From Beijerinckiaceae bacterium (GTDB taxonomy: Bacteria; Pseudomonadota; Alphaproteobacteria; Rhizobiales; Beijerinckiaceae), in assembly GCA_947452005.1 (NCBI GenBank), contig CANGBC010000001.1:186001-250000 (forward strand): DNA of 64,000 bases. The letters run 5' to 3'. Numbering within the stretch: the stretch's first letter is position 1; each line of letters begins with the position of its first letter. A program made the position numbers and the translations under genes. Positions 1-10,461 of this stretch are shown one piece after another. Under the pieces are notes generated by a model that worked only from the letters and a program-made list of their open reading frames with translations, searched no databases and was not told where the DNA came from.

Positions 1-299
1 ACATGTCGTCACCGCGTGGTCTTTTTGAATTGAAATATTTTTTCACCGCGTCCATTCCGGCGCGCACCGGCAGTGAATCTCATTCAGCGGAAGCGGTCCG
101 TTTTCGCATCAAGCAATTGATTGATGCCGAAACGGTGAAGGACGTTTTGTCCGACGATGCCATTGTTGTGAAATTAAAAGAACAGAACATCGATATCGCC
201 CGCCGCACGGTAGCTAAGTACCGTGAAAGCTTGCGCATTCCCTCTTCGGTGGAGCGTCGGCGCGAAAAGGTCGCCATGGACCAACACGGCGACGTGTAA
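1..299 (+). CDS. rpoN: RNA polymerase sigma-54 factor, C-terminal fragment
   Basis: This is the last ~98 residues of sigma-54; the rest of the gene lies off the left edge, so the in-frame ATG at 3 is internal. The fragment contains the FFTASIPARTG stretch that leads into the RpoN DNA-binding domain, and the RpoN box ARRTVAKYRE, which reads the -24 promoter element. It ends in TAA at 297-299. Sigma-54 directs RNA polymerase to nitrogen-related and other promoters that need an AAA+ activator. It is followed by hpf and ptsN, the usual proteobacterial order linking sigma-54 with the nitrogen PTS. Confidence 0.95.
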   Translation, partial: MSSPRGLFELKYFFTASIPARTGSESHSAEAVRFRIKQLIDAETVKDVLSDDAIVVKLKEQNIDIARRTVAKYRESLRIPSSVERRREKVAMDQHGDV

Positions 300-428
300 G
301 CGCGCCTGTCAACCTGACCCAACGGACTGTTCCTTTTCTGTGCAAGCCGCTCTAGCCTGAGGCTGGATGCAGCGTCGCGCCCGCTGCTGCATTCTTTCAC
401 AGTGAAGCGGTGCCAACGGGGGCAGCAC

Positions 429-1004
429 ATGGGCCTCAGGGTTTCGGGTAAAAATTTCAACATCGGCGAAGCGTTGCGCGAGCACGTTTTGGAGCGGATC
501 AATGCAGCCTCATCGCGCTATTTCGACGGCTCGGTGACGGGACATATCGTCGTCGATCATGAAGGTTCAGGTTATCGAACCGATTGCACGCTGCATTTGA
601 CATCCGGCACCACTTTGCATGCGGAAGGACGTGCGCAGGAACCCTATGCCAGTTTCGAACAGGCTGCCGAGCGTCTGGAAAGCCGACTGCGACGCTATAA
701 GCGACGCTTGAAAGATCACCATGCTGGCGGATCACAAAATCATACAGTTCCGGTTGCAGGCGAGATGGTCGCGGATTATGTCCTTCAGGGCCCTGACGAG
801 GATGATGCGGGAACTGAATTTCACCCCGTTGTCGTCGCCGAAAGGACCAGCACCCTGAAAACATTCAGCGTGGCGGAGGCTGTCATGGAACTCGATTTCA
901 CGGGAGCGCCCGTGCAGGTTTTCCGAAACGCCGGTCACGGACGTGTGAACATCGTCTATCGCCGTCCTGATGGAAACGTGGGATGGATTGACCCGAGCCC
1001 CTAG
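429..1004 (+). CDS. hpf: Ribosome hibernation promoting factor, long form (HPF/RaiA)
   Basis: The predicted protein of 191 residues has an N-terminal S30AE ribosome-binding domain (about residues 1-105, ending in the basic RLRRYKRRLKDHH segment). A C-terminal dimerisation domain (about 130-190) contains KTFSVAEAVMELDF and VNIVYRRPDG. Long HPFs dimerise 70S ribosomes into inactive 100S particles in stationary phase. I start at ATG 429, nine codons after an earlier in-frame ATG (402). The protein then begins MGLRVSGKNFNIGEALR as in relatives, with a GGGG-rich ribosome site just upstream. The gene lies between rpoN and ptsN. Confidence 0.93.
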   Translation: MGLRVSGKNFNIGEALREHVLERINAASSRYFDGSVTGHIVVDHEGSGYRTDCTLHLTSGTTLHAEGRAQEPYASFEQAAERLESRLRRYKRRLKDHHAGGSQNHTVPVAGEMVADYVLQGPDEDDAGTEFHPVVVAERTSTLKTFSVAEAVMELDFTGAPVQVFRNAGHGRVNIVYRRPDGNVGWIDPSP

Positions 1005-1115
1005 GATGGGGCATCTGGCGAGTCCGGACGCTGATTTCTTGTGCCGCAGGACACCCCTGCGGCACGCTTCTTGCTCCGCTGCAACACGTTCATTTGACCC
1101 AGGCCACGGAACATC

Positions 1116-1583
1116 ATGTCGCTGAAGGATCTGCTAAGCCCTGACGCCATTCTGCCGGCGCTCAAGGTGACTTCGAAAAAAGCGGCATTGCAGGAAATCA
1201 GCGAAAAAGCCGCGCTGATTTCCGGGATCCCCGCGCGCGAAATCTTTGACGCCCTTTTGCAGCGCGAGCGCTTGGGCTCGACGGGCGTGGGCAATGGCAT
1301 TGCCATTCCGCATGGGAAGCTGGCCAAGGCCGGGCGCATCTTTGGTGTTTTTGCGCGGCTGGAGCGCCCCATCGATTATGAGGCGCTGGATGGCGCACCC
1401 GTCGATCTGATCTTCATGCTCATTGCGCCCGAGACGGCAGGTGCCGATCATCTGAAAGCGCTGGCCCGCACGGCGCGTATCTTTCGTGATCCCGTCACGA
1501 CGACCAAGTTGCGTGCGACGCGCGATGCCGCAGCGCTTTTCACCATGTTGATCGCGCCGCCAAGCTCGCAGAACGCGGCTTAA
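1116..1583 (+). CDS. ptsN: Nitrogen PTS regulatory protein IIA-Ntr
   Basis: The protein has 155 residues, the normal length for IIA-Ntr. The phosphorylation-site histidine is His66 in the segment GIAIPHGKL. A further conserved stretch, PVDLIFMLIAPE, supports the PTS EIIA type-2 fold. The protein receives phosphate from PtsP/NPr and regulates potassium transport, nitrogen and carbon metabolism rather than transporting sugar. It follows hpf after 111 bp and converges with glk, whose stop lies 2 bp away. Confidence 0.95.
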   Translation: MSLKDLLSPDAILPALKVTSKKAALQEISEKAALISGIPAREIFDALLQRERLGSTGVGNGIAIPHGKLAKAGRIFGVFARLERPIDYEALDGAPVDLIFMLIAPETAGADHLKALARTARIFRDPVTTTKLRATRDAAALFTMLIAPPSSQNAA

Positions 1584-1584
1584 A

Positions 1585-2562
1585 TCAGCGCCACGCGCGC
1601 GCCTCATAATCAATCAGATAGGCTTGAGGTCTGGCTGCAATCGCTGCCATACCCGTCAGCACGGCATCTTTAGCAATCAACAGATCGGTCGCGATGGAGC
1701 GCGCCATCCCGTCCATCGGCGCTTTGGCTTCGAAGGTCTGCCGAAAAGCTGCTGCATCCAAGAAGGGCAGAATTTTAGGCAGGATCCCGCCCGAAAGCGT
1801 GACGCCACCGCGCGCCAGAAATGTTAGCGCCAGATCGCCCGACAATCGGGCAACGAGCTGCCAGAAATGGCGCAAGGTCATCGCCTCGTCACCACGCGCA
1901 TCAAGCCTTGCGCGCTGCACGATGTCTGGGCCGCTCAGACGGATTTTTGTGCGCGCCTGATGCAAACGCACCAGACCTGGCCCTGAAACCAGTGTCTCGG
2001 CGCTGACGCGCCCCTGGGCGCGTTCGATGTGCTCCCAGATCTCGAAATCTTCCGCACTCACGGGGCCAAATTCGGCATGGGCGGCCTCGCTGGGCAGCGG
2101 CAGATGGCGCCCACCATCAAACAGGAGCCCCGCCACCCCCAGTCCCGTGCCCGGCCCCAGGATCAGGCGCAGCCCCTTGCTTGGCGCCACCCCTCCTATG
2201 CCAACCAGCCATTCGGCTCGGTGGCTGGGCAGGCTCAGCGCCTGGGCCTCGAAATCATTCAAGAGCAGACCTTGCGACAGGCCCAGCCTGTAAGCGATCT
2301 GGGGGCCATCCAGCGTCCAACGGGCATTGGTCAGATGCAAGTGCCGCCCAACCACCGGCCCGGCCCCACAGGCCAGCATAGAGCGTGGGCGCGGCCCGCC
2401 CAGTTCCGCTAAAGCCTGCTCGACGCAGGTGTCAAAATCCGGAAAGCCCGCAGTGAGCCGAGGGCTCAGCAGGCGGGGGGTGGCGGCTGGCTCGTCGACC
2501 CAGGCCATACGGACATTGGTCCCGCCTATGTCGCAGACCAGAAGGGGGTGGGGAAATTCCAA
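1585..2562 (-). CDS. glk: Glucokinase (hexokinase-like Glk family)
   Basis: A 325-residue Glk-family glucokinase that phosphorylates glucose with ATP. The N-terminal phosphate-binding motif CDIGGTNVRMAW, the LNDFEAQALSL segment with the catalytic aspartate, the LGPGTGLGVAGL adenosine-binding loop and EAAHAEFGP are all visible. The family usually has about 320-340 residues. I place the start at TTG 2562 because a strong AGGAGGA lies 6 bases upstream (2575-2569) and the protein then begins MEFPHPLLVCDIGG. The longer frame reaching 2607 would also start at TTG but has no good ribosome site. Confidence 0.9.
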   Translation of the reverse strand: MEFPHPLLVCDIGGTNVRMAWVDEPAATPRLLSPRLTAGFPDFDTCVEQALAELGGPRPRSMLACGAGPVVGRHLHLTNARWTLDGPQIAYRLGLSQGLLLNDFEAQALSLPSHRAEWLVGIGGVAPSKGLRLILGPGTGLGVAGLLFDGGRHLPLPSEAAHAEFGPVSAEDFEIWEHIERAQGRVSAETLVSGPGLVRLHQARTKIRLSGPDIVQRARLDARGDEAMTLRHFWQLVARLSGDLALTFLARGGVTLSGGILPKILPFLDAAAFRQTFEAKAPMDGMARSIATDLLIAKDAVLTGMAAIAARPQAYLIDYEARAWR

Positions 2563-2568
2563 AAGCCG

Positions 2569-2575
2569 TCCTCCT
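2569..2575 (-). promoter_or_regulatory. Shine-Dalgarno site deciding the glk start
   Basis: The minus strand reads AGGAGGA here, six bases before TTG 2562. It lies inside the longer open frame and argues for the shorter protein with a TTG start. Confidence 0.7.
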
Positions 2576-2698
2576 GGCGGTTTGTCCCAACCTGAACGTG
2601 CGGCCAAGCCGGGGGTTTCCGCCTCGCCTTACGGCGATCTTGGAAAGCGCACGCCAAGGCCCTAGAAAGCGGCAACACGTTTCAACCGGGATCGAACG

Positions 2699-4315
2699 AT
2701 GACCATTCAGCACCGCCCGCTTTTCCGCCTCGGCAAGGATAACACCCCCTATCGCAAATTGACGAGTGAGGGCGTGAAGCTCGAGAAGCTTGGCGACAAG
2801 GAAGTTCTTACCGTCAGCCGCGAGGCAATCCGTTTGCTGGCTGAACAGGCGATGATGGATATCAATCATCTGCTGCGCCCGAGCCATCTCGCACAGCTAC
2901 GCAAAATTCTCGACGACCCCGAAGCCACTGGCAATGACAAATTCGTGGCCTTTGATCTTTTGAAAAATGCCAACATTGCAGCGGGTGGCATTTTGCCGAT
3001 GTGTCAGGACACGGGCACAGCCATTGTCATGGGCAAGAAGGGCCGCCTGATCTGGACGGACGGCGATGATGAAAGCGCGCTGGCTGAAGGCATTTTGGAC
3101 GCATATGAAAAGCGCAACCTGCGCTACTCGCAACTTGCGCCTCTTTCGATGTTTGAAGAGAAGAACACGAAAAACAATCTGCCTGCGCAGATCGATATCT
3201 ATTCCGAAGGCGAGGACGCCTACAAATTTCTCTTCATGGCGAAGGGCGGCGGCTCTGCCAACAAAACCTATCTGTTCCAGGCCACCCCGTCATTGCTGAC
3301 GCATGATCGCATGATCGCTTTTCTGAAAGAAAAGATTTTGACGCTCGGGACGTCGGCCTGCCCGCCCTATCATCTGGCGATCGTTATCGGCGGCATGTCG
3401 GCAGAGATGAATCTGAAGACGGTGAAGCTTGCATCAGCGCGCTATCTGGATTCGCTCCCAACCGAAGGCAGTGAAGATGGACAGGCCTTCCGCGATCTGG
3501 CGATGGAAGAAGAGATTCACAAGCTGACGCAGCAATTGGGTGTTGGCGCACAATTTGGCGGCAAATACTTCTGCCACGATGTGCGTGTCATTCGCCTGCC
3601 GCGCCACGGTGCATCCCTGCCAATTGGCATGGGCGTGTCTTGCTCGGCCGATCGTCAGGCGGTTGGCAAAATCACCAAGGATGGCGTGTTCCTCGAGGAG
3701 CTCGAACATAATCCCTCCCAATATCTACCCGACGTCGACGGCTCGACGCTTGGCGGAGATGTTGTGAAGATCGATCTCAATCGCCCGATGAAGGATATTC
3801 TGGCGACGCTGTCGCAATATCCCATCAAGACGCGTCTCTCACTCACTGGCACGATCATCGTGGCGCGTGATTTGGCGCATGCGAAATTGCGTGAGCGTCT
3901 CGATGCAGGCCAAGGCCTGCCTGAATATTTCAAAAATCATCCCGTCTATTATGCGGGCCCCGCCAAGACGCCTGAAGGTTTTGCTTCCGGCTCGTTTGGT
4001 CCCACAACAGCTGGCCGCATGGATTCCTTCGTCGAACAATTCCAGGCAGCTGGTGGCTCGATGGTGATGCTCGCCAAGGGCAATCGCTCGAAGGAGGTGC
4101 GCGAAGCCTGTGGCAAACATGGCGGCTTCTATCTGGGCTCCATCGGTGGCCCAGCGGCGCGTCTTGCCCAGGATTGCATCAAGAAGGTCGAGGTCTTGGA
4201 ATATCCAGAACTCGGCATGGAAGCGATCTGGAAGATCGAAGTGGAAGATTTCCCGGCCTTCATCGTCATTGACGACAAGGGCAATGATTTCTTCAAAGAG
4301 CTGAATCTGGGCTAA
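2699..4315 (+). CDS. Class I fumarate hydratase (iron-sulfur fumarase)
   Basis: The 538-residue protein has the length and both fused halves of a class I, [4Fe-4S] fumarase, which interconverts fumarate and malate in the TCA cycle. Candidate cluster cysteines are seen in [16 protein letters not shown] and MGVSCSADR, and the C-terminal half carries [12 protein letters not shown] and [12 protein letters not shown]. It is close to E. coli FumA/FumB and is the oxygen-sensitive type, distinct from FumC. It stands alone on the plus strand, convergent with lrgB, whose stop lies 3 bp beyond its own stop. Confidence 0.95.
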   Translation: MTIQHRPLFRLGKDNTPYRKLTSEGVKLEKLGDKEVLTVSREAIRLLAEQAMMDINHLLRPSHLAQLRKILDDPEATGNDKFVAFDLLKNANIAAGGILPMCQDTGTAIVMGKKGRLIWTDGDDESALAEGILDAYEKRNLRYSQLAPLSMFEEKNTKNNLPAQIDIYSEGEDAYKFLFMAKGGGSANKTYLFQATPSLLTHDRMIAFLKEKILTLGTSACPPYHLAIVIGGMSAEMNLKTVKLASARYLDSLPTEGSEDGQAFRDLAMEEEIHKLTQQLGVGAQFGGKYFCHDVRVIRLPRHGASLPIGMGVSCSADRQAVGKITKDGVFLEELEHNPSQYLPDVDGSTLGGDVVKIDLNRPMKDILATLSQYPIKTRLSLTGTIIVARDLAHAKLRERLDAGQGLPEYFKNHPVYYAGPAKTPEGFASGSFGPTTAGRMDSFVEQFQAAGGSMVMLAKGNRSKEVREACGKHGGFYLGSIGGPAARLAQDCIKKVEVLEYPELGMEAIWKIEVEDFPAFIVIDDKGNDFFKELNLG

Positions 4316-4318
4316 GAG

Positions 4319-5041
4319 TCAGCCCAGTAGCAGGGGTAGAAAAACAGGAACCAGGATCGGCGTGAGCAGGCCATTGAGGCCCATGCCGATCCCCGAAAAC
4401 GTGCCCGCCATTATATCGACTTGAAATGCACGCGCTGTGCCGATGCCATGCGCGGCTACGCCTAGAGCAAAGCCACGCGCGCGCATATCGCGCACACGCA
4501 CAGCATTCATCAGTGGCGTGACGATGATCGCGCCAATCGCACCTGTCATCAGCACCAGCACCGCAGCCAACGAGGGGTCGCCACCCGTGCGCTCGGCAAT
4601 CCCCATGGCAACACCGACCGTGACGGATTTGGGCGCCAGCGAAATCAGCACATCGTGCGGCACGCCCAGAACTTTGGCGATCAGCACAGCTGAGACCATT
4701 GCAGCGATAGCGCCTGCCGCAAGCGCACCTATCATAGGCAGCAGCACGCGCATGACAGTGCGCCGATGCGCGTAAAGCGGCACAGCCAACGCCACTGTGG
4801 CAGGTCCGAGCATGAAGTGCACAAATTGCGCGCCTTCAAAATAGGTTCGGTAAGGCGTGTGCGTAAAGGACAGGATCAGCCCAATCACCCAGACCGAATG
4901 CAGCACAGGATTGGCCAGCGGATTGCGATTGAGTTTGGCCGAGATGCGATCGGCCAGCACATAGACAAAGATCGTGAGCGTCAGCCACAGTAGCGGTGTG
5001 CGCGAGAGATAGACCCAGAGCGCAAAATCTGACTGGCTCAT
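4319..5041 (-). CDS. lrgB: LrgB-family membrane protein
   Basis: The 240-residue hydrophobic protein has several predicted membrane helices and the family segments LAPKSVTVGVAMGIAERTGG and AAHGIGTARAFQ. LrgB/YohK proteins act with a small LrgA partner. In Gram-positives the pair modulates murein hydrolase export or cell lysis, and related plant and bacterial proteins carry glycolate, glycerate or pyruvate; the substrate here is unknown. The start codon overlaps the lrgA stop by 4 bases (ATGA), so the two are translationally coupled. Confidence 0.88.
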   Translation of the reverse strand: MSQSDFALWVYLSRTPLLWLTLTIFVYVLADRISAKLNRNPLANPVLHSVWVIGLILSFTHTPYRTYFEGAQFVHFMLGPATVALAVPLYAHRRTVMRVLLPMIGALAAGAIAAMVSAVLIAKVLGVPHDVLISLAPKSVTVGVAMGIAERTGGDPSLAAVLVLMTGAIGAIIVTPLMNAVRVRDMRARGFALGVAAHGIGTARAFQVDIMAGTFSGIGMGLNGLLTPILVPVFLPLLLG

Positions 5042-5415
5042 GTCGCTTCTCCGACCAAACGCGCGAGGAGGCGAAAGACAGCGACGCCCGCCAGCAAAGC
5101 GATAGCTGTCGAAAAAATGAGAGCGACAAGAATGGCAGGGCCATGGCTGACAACGAGATCCAGTCTCTGCACCACGCCAACGCCAGCCGGGATAAACATC
5201 AGCGATAAATTCGCCAGCAGGCCAGTGCTGGTTTTCTCCAGTGTGCCGTCACCCACTTCATGGGGCAGGACTGGCGTGAGTTGGTCGCGCATCAGGAGCA
5301 GAACAAGTAGCAGCGCCATGCCGATGACAGGGCCCGGCAGCGGCACCCCGAGCGCATGGACAAGAGCTTCACCAAGCAATTGGCAGAGCAGAAGAAGCCC
5401 GAGGCTGATCAGCAA
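5038..5415 (-). CDS. lrgA: LrgA/CidA-family membrane protein
   Basis: A 125-residue holin-like membrane protein with four predicted helices. The family signature region GVPLPGPVIGMALLLVLL is near the N-terminus, and the conserved FIPAGVGV lies around residue 85. It precedes lrgB with a 4-base overlap and follows pheT by 16 bp, so it may be co-transcribed with the phe genes. Its role is presumably joint with LrgB as an export or transport module. Confidence 0.88.
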   Translation of the reverse strand: MLISLGLLLLCQLLGEALVHALGVPLPGPVIGMALLLVLLLMRDQLTPVLPHEVGDGTLEKTSTGLLANLSLMFIPAGVGVVQRLDLVVSHGPAILVALIFSTAIALLAGVAVFRLLARLVGEAT

Positions 5416-5431
5416 AAGGCTTCTCCTTTTG

Positions 5432-7864
5432 TTAGCCGCGCAGGGTTGCGCCTGTCTTTTTTGTCACTTCCGCGACGATCTTCTGCATGACCGCTTCGAT
5501 TTCCGCGTCGGTCAGCGTCTTTTCGCGCGGCTGCAGTGTGACGCTGATGGCAACTGATTTCTTGCCCTCTGGAATGCCCGTGCCTTGATAGACGTCGAAC
5601 ACATTGGCGTCGGTGATGAGTGCGCGATCAGCGGCGAGCGCTGCTTTCAGAATGTCCCCGGCCTGCACGGAGGCCTCGACGATGAAGGCAAAATCACGCT
5701 CAAGCGGCATGAGGTCCGACAAGTCGAGTTTTGGCTTTACCTTGGTGGGTTTTGCCTTTGGTGCTGGAATCGCATCGAGAGTGATTTCGAATCCGCACAA
5801 CGGTCCGTTCACATCCAATGCTTCCAAGACGCGCGGATGAAATTCGCCAAACCAGCCGATCACACCCTTGGGTCCGAATTGCAGCGTGCCTGAACGCCCC
5901 GGATGCAGGAAAGAGGGACCACCGGCAACCACTTGCAAGCCACCGGTCGCCACACCCAGCGTGGCGAGCAGCGCCATCACATCGGTCTTGGCATCGAACA
6001 CATCAACCGGGCGGGCGGCGCCCGACCAATGTCGACCAGCGCCTGTCGCCCGCGCTGTCCCGCGCCGAACTGCAGAGGCAGCCATCTTTTGATCTTCGGG
6101 CTTGTCGCCTTTGAAAATCTGGCCAACTTCAAACAAGGCAAGATCCGCAATGCCACGATCTGCATTGCGCTGCGCGGCTGCCAGCAAACCCGGCAACAAG
6201 CTTGGGCGCATATCGGAGAGATCGGCCGCAATCGGATTGGCAAGCGCCAGTTCTTTCGCGCCGCCGCCAAACAATTCCGCACGTTCCTTGGAGATGAAGG
6301 ACCAAGTGACGGCTTCAACCAGACCCTGTGCCGCCAGCGCGCGGCGCGCCAGACGCGTGCGCTTTTGCAGCAATGTCAGGATGGGGGCTGGAATGTCCGC
6401 GCTTTCACGCCGCAAGGGCGTCGAAATGATGGCATCAAGGCCCGCAATGCGCACGATTTCTTCGACAAGATCAGACTTGCCTTCGACATCAGCACGCCAG
6501 CTTGGCACTTTCACAAAGACGCGGTTGGCATTGGTGGCCTGACGCAAAACATCAAAGCCAAGCTTTTCCAGAATGCCCGCCATGTGCGAGGAATCGAGGT
6601 CAAGACCAGCGAGGCGTTGCACTTCGGTCCAAGGGAAATCAATGGTGCGCGCCGGCACGTTGGGTGATCCTGCAACAAGCAGTTCGGAGGCTTCGCCACC
6701 GCAGATCTCTTGTACGAGATGGGTAGCAAGTTCCGCACCCGGCACACAGAAAGCCGGGTCAACGCCACGCTCGAAACGATAGCGCGCATCCGACACAATG
6801 CCCAGTGCACGACCAGCGCGCGCGATCGTGAGCGGATCCCAGAGCGCGGATTCGATCAGCACGTCTGTTGTGTGCTCATCGCATCCAGATGCTTCACCAC
6901 CCATAATGCCAGCGATGGATTCAACACCCTTGTCATCGGCAATGGTGATGATGGAGGGATCGAGCTTGTAGGTTTTGCCATCGAGCGCCACGATCTCTTC
7001 GCCAGATTTGGCGCGGCGCACGACGAGAGCGCCTGCGACTTTTTTCGCGTCAAACACATGCAGCGGGCGGCCGCGATCGAAAGTCAGATAATTGGTGATG
7101 TCGACCAGCGCATTGATCGGGCGCAGACCAATCGAGGTCAGACGCTTCTGCAACCAAGCAGGTGATGGCCCGTTCTTCACACCGCGCACGAGGCGCAATG
7201 CAAAGGCTGGCGCGAGATGCTCATCGCCCGCTGCAAAATCGAGCTTCACCGAAACAGGGCACGCGAATGCGCCAGCAACGGGTTTGATCGGATGATCTTT
7301 CAGACGTCCAAGACCAGCAGCAGCCAGATCGCGCGCAATGCCATGCACGCCGGTTGCATCCGCACGGTTGGGCGTCAGATTGATTTCAATGACCGGATCG
7401 CCAAGGCCAGCAAAATCGACGTAGCGTTGACCAGCTGTCGCGGTCTCGGCCAATTCGATGATGCCGTCGTGATCTTCTGACAACTCCAGTTCCGCGGCCG
7501 AGCAGAGCATGCCCAAAGATTCCACGCCGCGGATCACGCCTTTGGCGATGGTGAATTTCTTGGCCGGAATATAAGTGCCGGGCGAAGCAAAAACCGTCTT
7601 CAAACCCGTGCGCGCATTGGGTGCGCCGCAGACGACCTGGACAGGCGCGCCAGCGCCAATATCGACCATGCAAACCCGCAGGCGATCCGCATCGGGATGG
7701 CGCTGTGCATCAAGCACATGACCGACAACAAAATTTTTCAGCGTGTCGGCAGGATCAACAACATGCTCAACTTCGAGACCGATGCGCGTCAGCGTTTCGA
7801 CGATCTCGTTGAGTGATGCTTCGGTTTCAAGGTGATCCTTGAGCCAGGAGAGCGTGAATTTCAT
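5432..7864 (-). CDS. pheT: Phenylalanyl-tRNA synthetase beta subunit
   Basis: The 810-residue protein has the complete domain order of bacterial PheT. It starts with [16 protein letters not shown], then an N-terminal tRNA-binding (EMAP-like) domain (about 40-150), B3/B4 editing and B5 domains, and a central core like a degenerate synthetase domain. A C-terminal FDX-ACB anticodon-binding domain contains [14 protein letters not shown] and [15 protein letters not shown]. With PheS it forms the alpha2-beta2 enzyme that charges tRNA-Phe; the beta subunit edits mischarged Tyr-tRNA. It starts 14 bp after pheS. Confidence 0.97.
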   Translation of the reverse strand: MKFTLSWLKDHLETEASLNEIVETLTRIGLEVEHVVDPADTLKNFVVGHVLDAQRHPDADRLRVCMVDIGAGAPVQVVCGAPNARTGLKTVFASPGTYIPAKKFTIAKGVIRGVESLGMLCSAAELELSEDHDGIIELAETATAGQRYVDFAGLGDPVIEINLTPNRADATGVHGIARDLAAAGLGRLKDHPIKPVAGAFACPVSVKLDFAAGDEHLAPAFALRLVRGVKNGPSPAWLQKRLTSIGLRPINALVDITNYLTFDRGRPLHVFDAKKVAGALVVRRAKSGEEIVALDGKTYKLDPSIITIADDKGVESIAGIMGGEASGCDEHTTDVLIESALWDPLTIARAGRALGIVSDARYRFERGVDPAFCVPGAELATHLVQEICGGEASELLVAGSPNVPARTIDFPWTEVQRLAGLDLDSSHMAGILEKLGFDVLRQATNANRVFVKVPSWRADVEGKSDLVEEIVRIAGLDAIISTPLRRESADIPAPILTLLQKRTRLARRALAAQGLVEAVTWSFISKERAELFGGGAKELALANPIAADLSDMRPSLLPGLLAAAQRNADRGIADLALFEVGQIFKGDKPEDQKMAASAVRRGTARATGAGRHWSGAARPVDVFDAKTDVMALLATLGVATGGLQVVAGGPSFLHPGRSGTLQFGPKGVIGWFGEFHPRVLEALDVNGPLCGFEITLDAIPAPKAKPTKVKPKLDLSDLMPLERDFAFIVEASVQAGDILKAALAADRALITDANVFDVYQGTGIPEGKKSVAISVTLQPREKTLTDAEIEAVMQKIVAEVTKKTGATLRG

Positions 7865-7878
7865 GTCTCTGCCCTCCC

Positions 7879-8961
7879 TTACGCGCTGAGACCGCCTGCC
7901 AGGCTTGGCAGGTCGAGAGGACGGAAGCCGTAATGAGACAGCCAGCGCAGGTCGCCTTCAAAGAAGGGGCGCAGATCCGGCATGCCATATTTCAGCATGG
8001 CGATACGATCGATGCCCATGCCCCAAGCGAAACCCTGATATTCATCCGGATCGATGCCGCAATTGCGCAGCACATTCGGGTGCACCATGCCGCAGCCCAG
8101 AATTTCCAACCAATCTTCGCCTTCACCAAAGCGGATTTCACCGCCCGAACGCTTGCACTGGATGTCGACTTCCATTGATGGTTCCGTGAACGGGAAGAAC
8201 GACGGACGGAAACGCATTTTCACATTCGGCACTTCGAAGAAGGCTTTGCAGAATTCTTCAAGAATCCATTTCAGATGGCCAAGATTGGCGGACTTGTCGA
8301 TGACGAGACCTTCGACCTGATGGAACATGGGCGTATGCGTCTGATCGGAATCGCAACGATAGGTGCGGCCCGGGCAGATCACGCGGATCGGCGGCTTGCC
8401 ATTGAGCATGGTGCGCACCTGCACAGGGCTCGTATGTGTGCGCAGCAATTTGCGCGTGCCGTCTTCTTTCGGATTGAAGAAGAACGTGTCGTGCATTTCG
8501 CGCGCCGGATGTCCTTCGGGGAAATTCAGCTTGGTGAAGTTGATGTCGTCTTCTTCAACATCCGGCCCTTCAGCGATGGAAAAGCCCATGTCGGCAAATA
8601 TCGCGGTCAGTTCATCCATCACCTGGCTGATCGGGTGAATGCGGCCTGTCTCAACGGGCGCTTCGCGCACCGGCAGCGTCACATCAACGGTCTCTGACGC
8701 GAGACGTGCTTCAAGCGCTGCTTCTTTCAGAATGGTGCGCCGTGCCGTGAGCGCGTCGGACACCGTGTCCTTGAGCACGTTGATTTTGGCGCCCTCGGTC
8801 TTGCGCTCGTCGGGCGACATTTTGCCCAGCGTTGCCAGCAGGGCTGAGATCGAGCCTTTCTTGCCAAGTGCTGCGAGGCGCACATTTTCAAGCGCGGCTT
8901 CATCGTTTGCCGCGGCAATGGCTGCGAGCGTTTCTGTTTCGAGAGCGTTCAGGTCCGACAT
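7879..8961 (-). CDS. pheS: Phenylalanyl-tRNA synthetase alpha subunit
   Basis: The predicted 360-residue PheS has an N-terminal coiled coil and a class II catalytic core. Motif 2 is in [21 protein letters not shown], and motif 3 lies at the C-terminal [35 protein letters not shown] supports the family. I begin at ATG 8961 (MSDLNALE); an in-frame TTG at 8979 has no ribosome site. It lies downstream of infC-rpmI-rplT, separated from rplT by an intrinsic terminator-like hairpin. Confidence 0.96.
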   Translation of the reverse strand: MSDLNALETETLAAIAAANDEAALENVRLAALGKKGSISALLATLGKMSPDERKTEGAKINVLKDTVSDALTARRTILKEAALEARLASETVDVTLPVREAPVETGRIHPISQVMDELTAIFADMGFSIAEGPDVEEDDINFTKLNFPEGHPAREMHDTFFFNPKEDGTRKLLRTHTSPVQVRTMLNGKPPIRVICPGRTYRCDSDQTHTPMFHQVEGLVIDKSANLGHLKWILEEFCKAFFEVPNVKMRFRPSFFPFTEPSMEVDIQCKRSGGEIRFGEGEDWLEILGCGMVHPNVLRNCGIDPDEYQGFAWGMGIDRIAMLKYGMPDLRPFFEGDLRWLSHYGFRPLDLPSLAGGLSA

Positions 8962-9050
8962 TTCGGGTCCGGTTTTCAAGATGGAGAGCTGTTAGCGCGG
9001 CTTTTGCCATGAGAGGCCCGAGCTTGTCGAGGCAGACGTCTGATATGAAA

Positions 9051-9076
9051 AAAGCCCGGCGACAAGGCCGGGCTTT
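9051..9076 (-). terminator. Intrinsic terminator or attenuator between rplT and pheS
   Basis: A 10-bp perfect stem (9051-9060 with 9067-9076) with a 6-base loop. On the minus strand it is followed by a run of T (complement of the A run at 9048-9053). It ends the infC-rpmI-rplT transcript or acts as an attenuator ahead of pheST. Confidence 0.8.
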
Positions 9077-9098
9077 TGAAATGGTGAAGCGGAACGCC

Positions 9099-9464
9099 TC
9101 AGGCCGTGGCGGGCAGTGCAGCCTTGGCCTGGTCGACGATGGCCTTGAAGGCCGCCGGTTCGTGGATGGCGAGCTCAGAGAGAACCTTGCGGTCCACTGT
9201 GATGCCAGCGCGCGACAGGCCGTCGATGAAGCGGCTGTAGGTCAGGCCCAATTCACGCACGGCGGCGTTCAGGCGCTGGATCCAGAGCGCGCGGATGGTG
9301 CGCTTCTTGTTCTTGCGATCGCGGTAGGCGTACTGCATCGACTTGTCGACGGCAGCCTTTGCGGCGCGAATGGTGTTCTTGCGGCGGCCATAAAAACCTT
9401 TGGCGGCGGCGAGGGTCTTCTTGTGCTTGGCATGGGCGGTTACACCGCGCTTGACACGTGCCAT
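9099..9464 (-). CDS. rplT: 50S ribosomal protein L20
   Basis: A 121-residue basic protein that begins [16 protein letters not shown] and contains [14 protein letters not shown] and [13 protein letters not shown]-like rRNA-contact segments (here [14 protein letters not shown]). L20 binds 23S rRNA early in 50S assembly and in some bacteria represses its own operon. An AGGAGA ribosome site lies before ATG 9464. The gene follows rpmI by 47 bp. Confidence 0.98.
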   Translation of the reverse strand: MARVKRGVTAHAKHKKTLAAAKGFYGRRKNTIRAAKAAVDKSMQYAYRDRKNKKRTIRALWIQRLNAAVRELGLTYSRFIDGLSRAGITVDRKVLSELAIHEPAAFKAIVDQAKAALPATA

Positions 9465-9511
9465 GACTGATCTCCTGGAATGAAAGCTTGATGGAAGGGG
9501 GCGGAGAAGTC

Positions 9512-9712
9512 TCAGCCGTTGGGCAGGAAGTACTTCTTGATGTTGTCACCATCGGTCTTGAACAGAACGTTGGTGCCGCGCAGGTTCCGGATCTGCTTGT
9601 TGGTCCGCTTGATCATGCCGTGGCGCTTGCCGCGCTGGGCGTACAGCACCTTGCCGGTGCCCGTGATCTTAAAGCGCTTTTTAGCGCCCGACTTCGTCTT
9701 CAGCTTGGGCAT
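9512..9712 (-). CDS. rpmI: 50S ribosomal protein L35
   Basis: A 66-residue L35 starting [15 protein letters not shown], the universal N-terminus of the family, with [18 protein letters not shown] further on. The open frame extends upstream to 9886, but residues before the MPKL start are non-conserved, so I take ATG 9712. It belongs to infC-rpmI-rplT. Confidence 0.97.
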   Translation of the reverse strand: MPKLKTKSGAKKRFKITGTGKVLYAQRGKRHGMIKRTNKQIRNLRGTNVLFKTDGDNIKKYFLPNG

Positions 9713-9921
9713 TTGGCTCTCCATTAGGCGGTGACCCGCCCGGTTAGTCTGGGCCAGACTGGTCGAAACCTGTCTGGTTCGCATCACGATTGAGCGAAAG
9801 AACCGCCACGGCAGCCCTGATGAGCCGGGCGGTTCGAAGGGGGGCTTATAGAGGAGGCGAGACCGGGCTGGCAAGCCTGAAAACAAGCTTCAGCTGCCAA
9901 AACCCGATTCCGGACAGCAAT

Positions 9922-10461
9922 TTAGCGCGGTGCCAGCACCATGATCATCTGGCGGCCTTCCATGGAGGGCTCCAGCTCGACCTTGGCAATCGGACCGGTC
10001 TCTTCCTTGACGCGGGAGAGCAAACGGTAGCCGAGATCCTGATGGGCCATTTCACGGCCACGGAAGCGCAGGGTCACCTTGACCTTGTCACCCTCATCAA
10101 AGAAGCGGCGCATGGCCTTCATCTTGACCTCATAATCATGGTCATCGATGCCGGGGCGCAGCTTAATCTCTTTAACTTCAACGACTTTCTGCTTTTTCCG
10201 GGCCTCGGCGGCCTTCTTCTGCTCGGCAAAGCGGAATTTGCCATAGTCGAGGATCTTGCAGACCGGCGGATTGGCGTTCGGGACGATTTCGACGAGGTCG
10301 AGGCCGGCTTCTTCAGCCATCTGGAGGGCCTCAAGACTTGCGACGACGCCCCGGTTCTGACCGTCTTGATCGATCAATTGAACGTCGGGGACACGAATGT
10401 CTCGGTTGGTGCGGTGCCCGTCTTTTTGCGGCGTGGGCGGGGCTTTCATGGGGCGACGAAT
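9922..10461 (-). CDS. infC: Translation initiation factor IF-3 with a probable AUU start
   Basis: IF-3 binds the 30S subunit, prevents premature joining of 50S, and proofreads the start codon. The N-domain ([18 protein letters not shown]), the linker ([17 protein letters not shown]) and the C-domain ([16 protein letters not shown]) are all present. No ATG, GTG or TTG gives the expected N-terminus. ATT at 10461-10459 does: it begins [15 protein letters not shown], has an AGGAGAG six bases upstream, and gives 179 residues, the family length. A later ATG (10446) would be the alternative. The AUU start allows IF-3 to repress its own translation, as in E. coli. Confidence 0.93.
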   Translation of the reverse strand: MRRPMKAPPTPQKDGHRTNRDIRVPDVQLIDQDGQNRGVVASLEALQMAEEAGLDLVEIVPNANPPVCKILDYGKFRFAEQKKAAEARKKQKVVEVKEIKLRPGIDDHDYEVKMKAMRRFFDEGDKVKVTLRFRGREMAHQDLGYRLLSRVKEETGPIAKVELEPSMEGRQMIMVLAPR

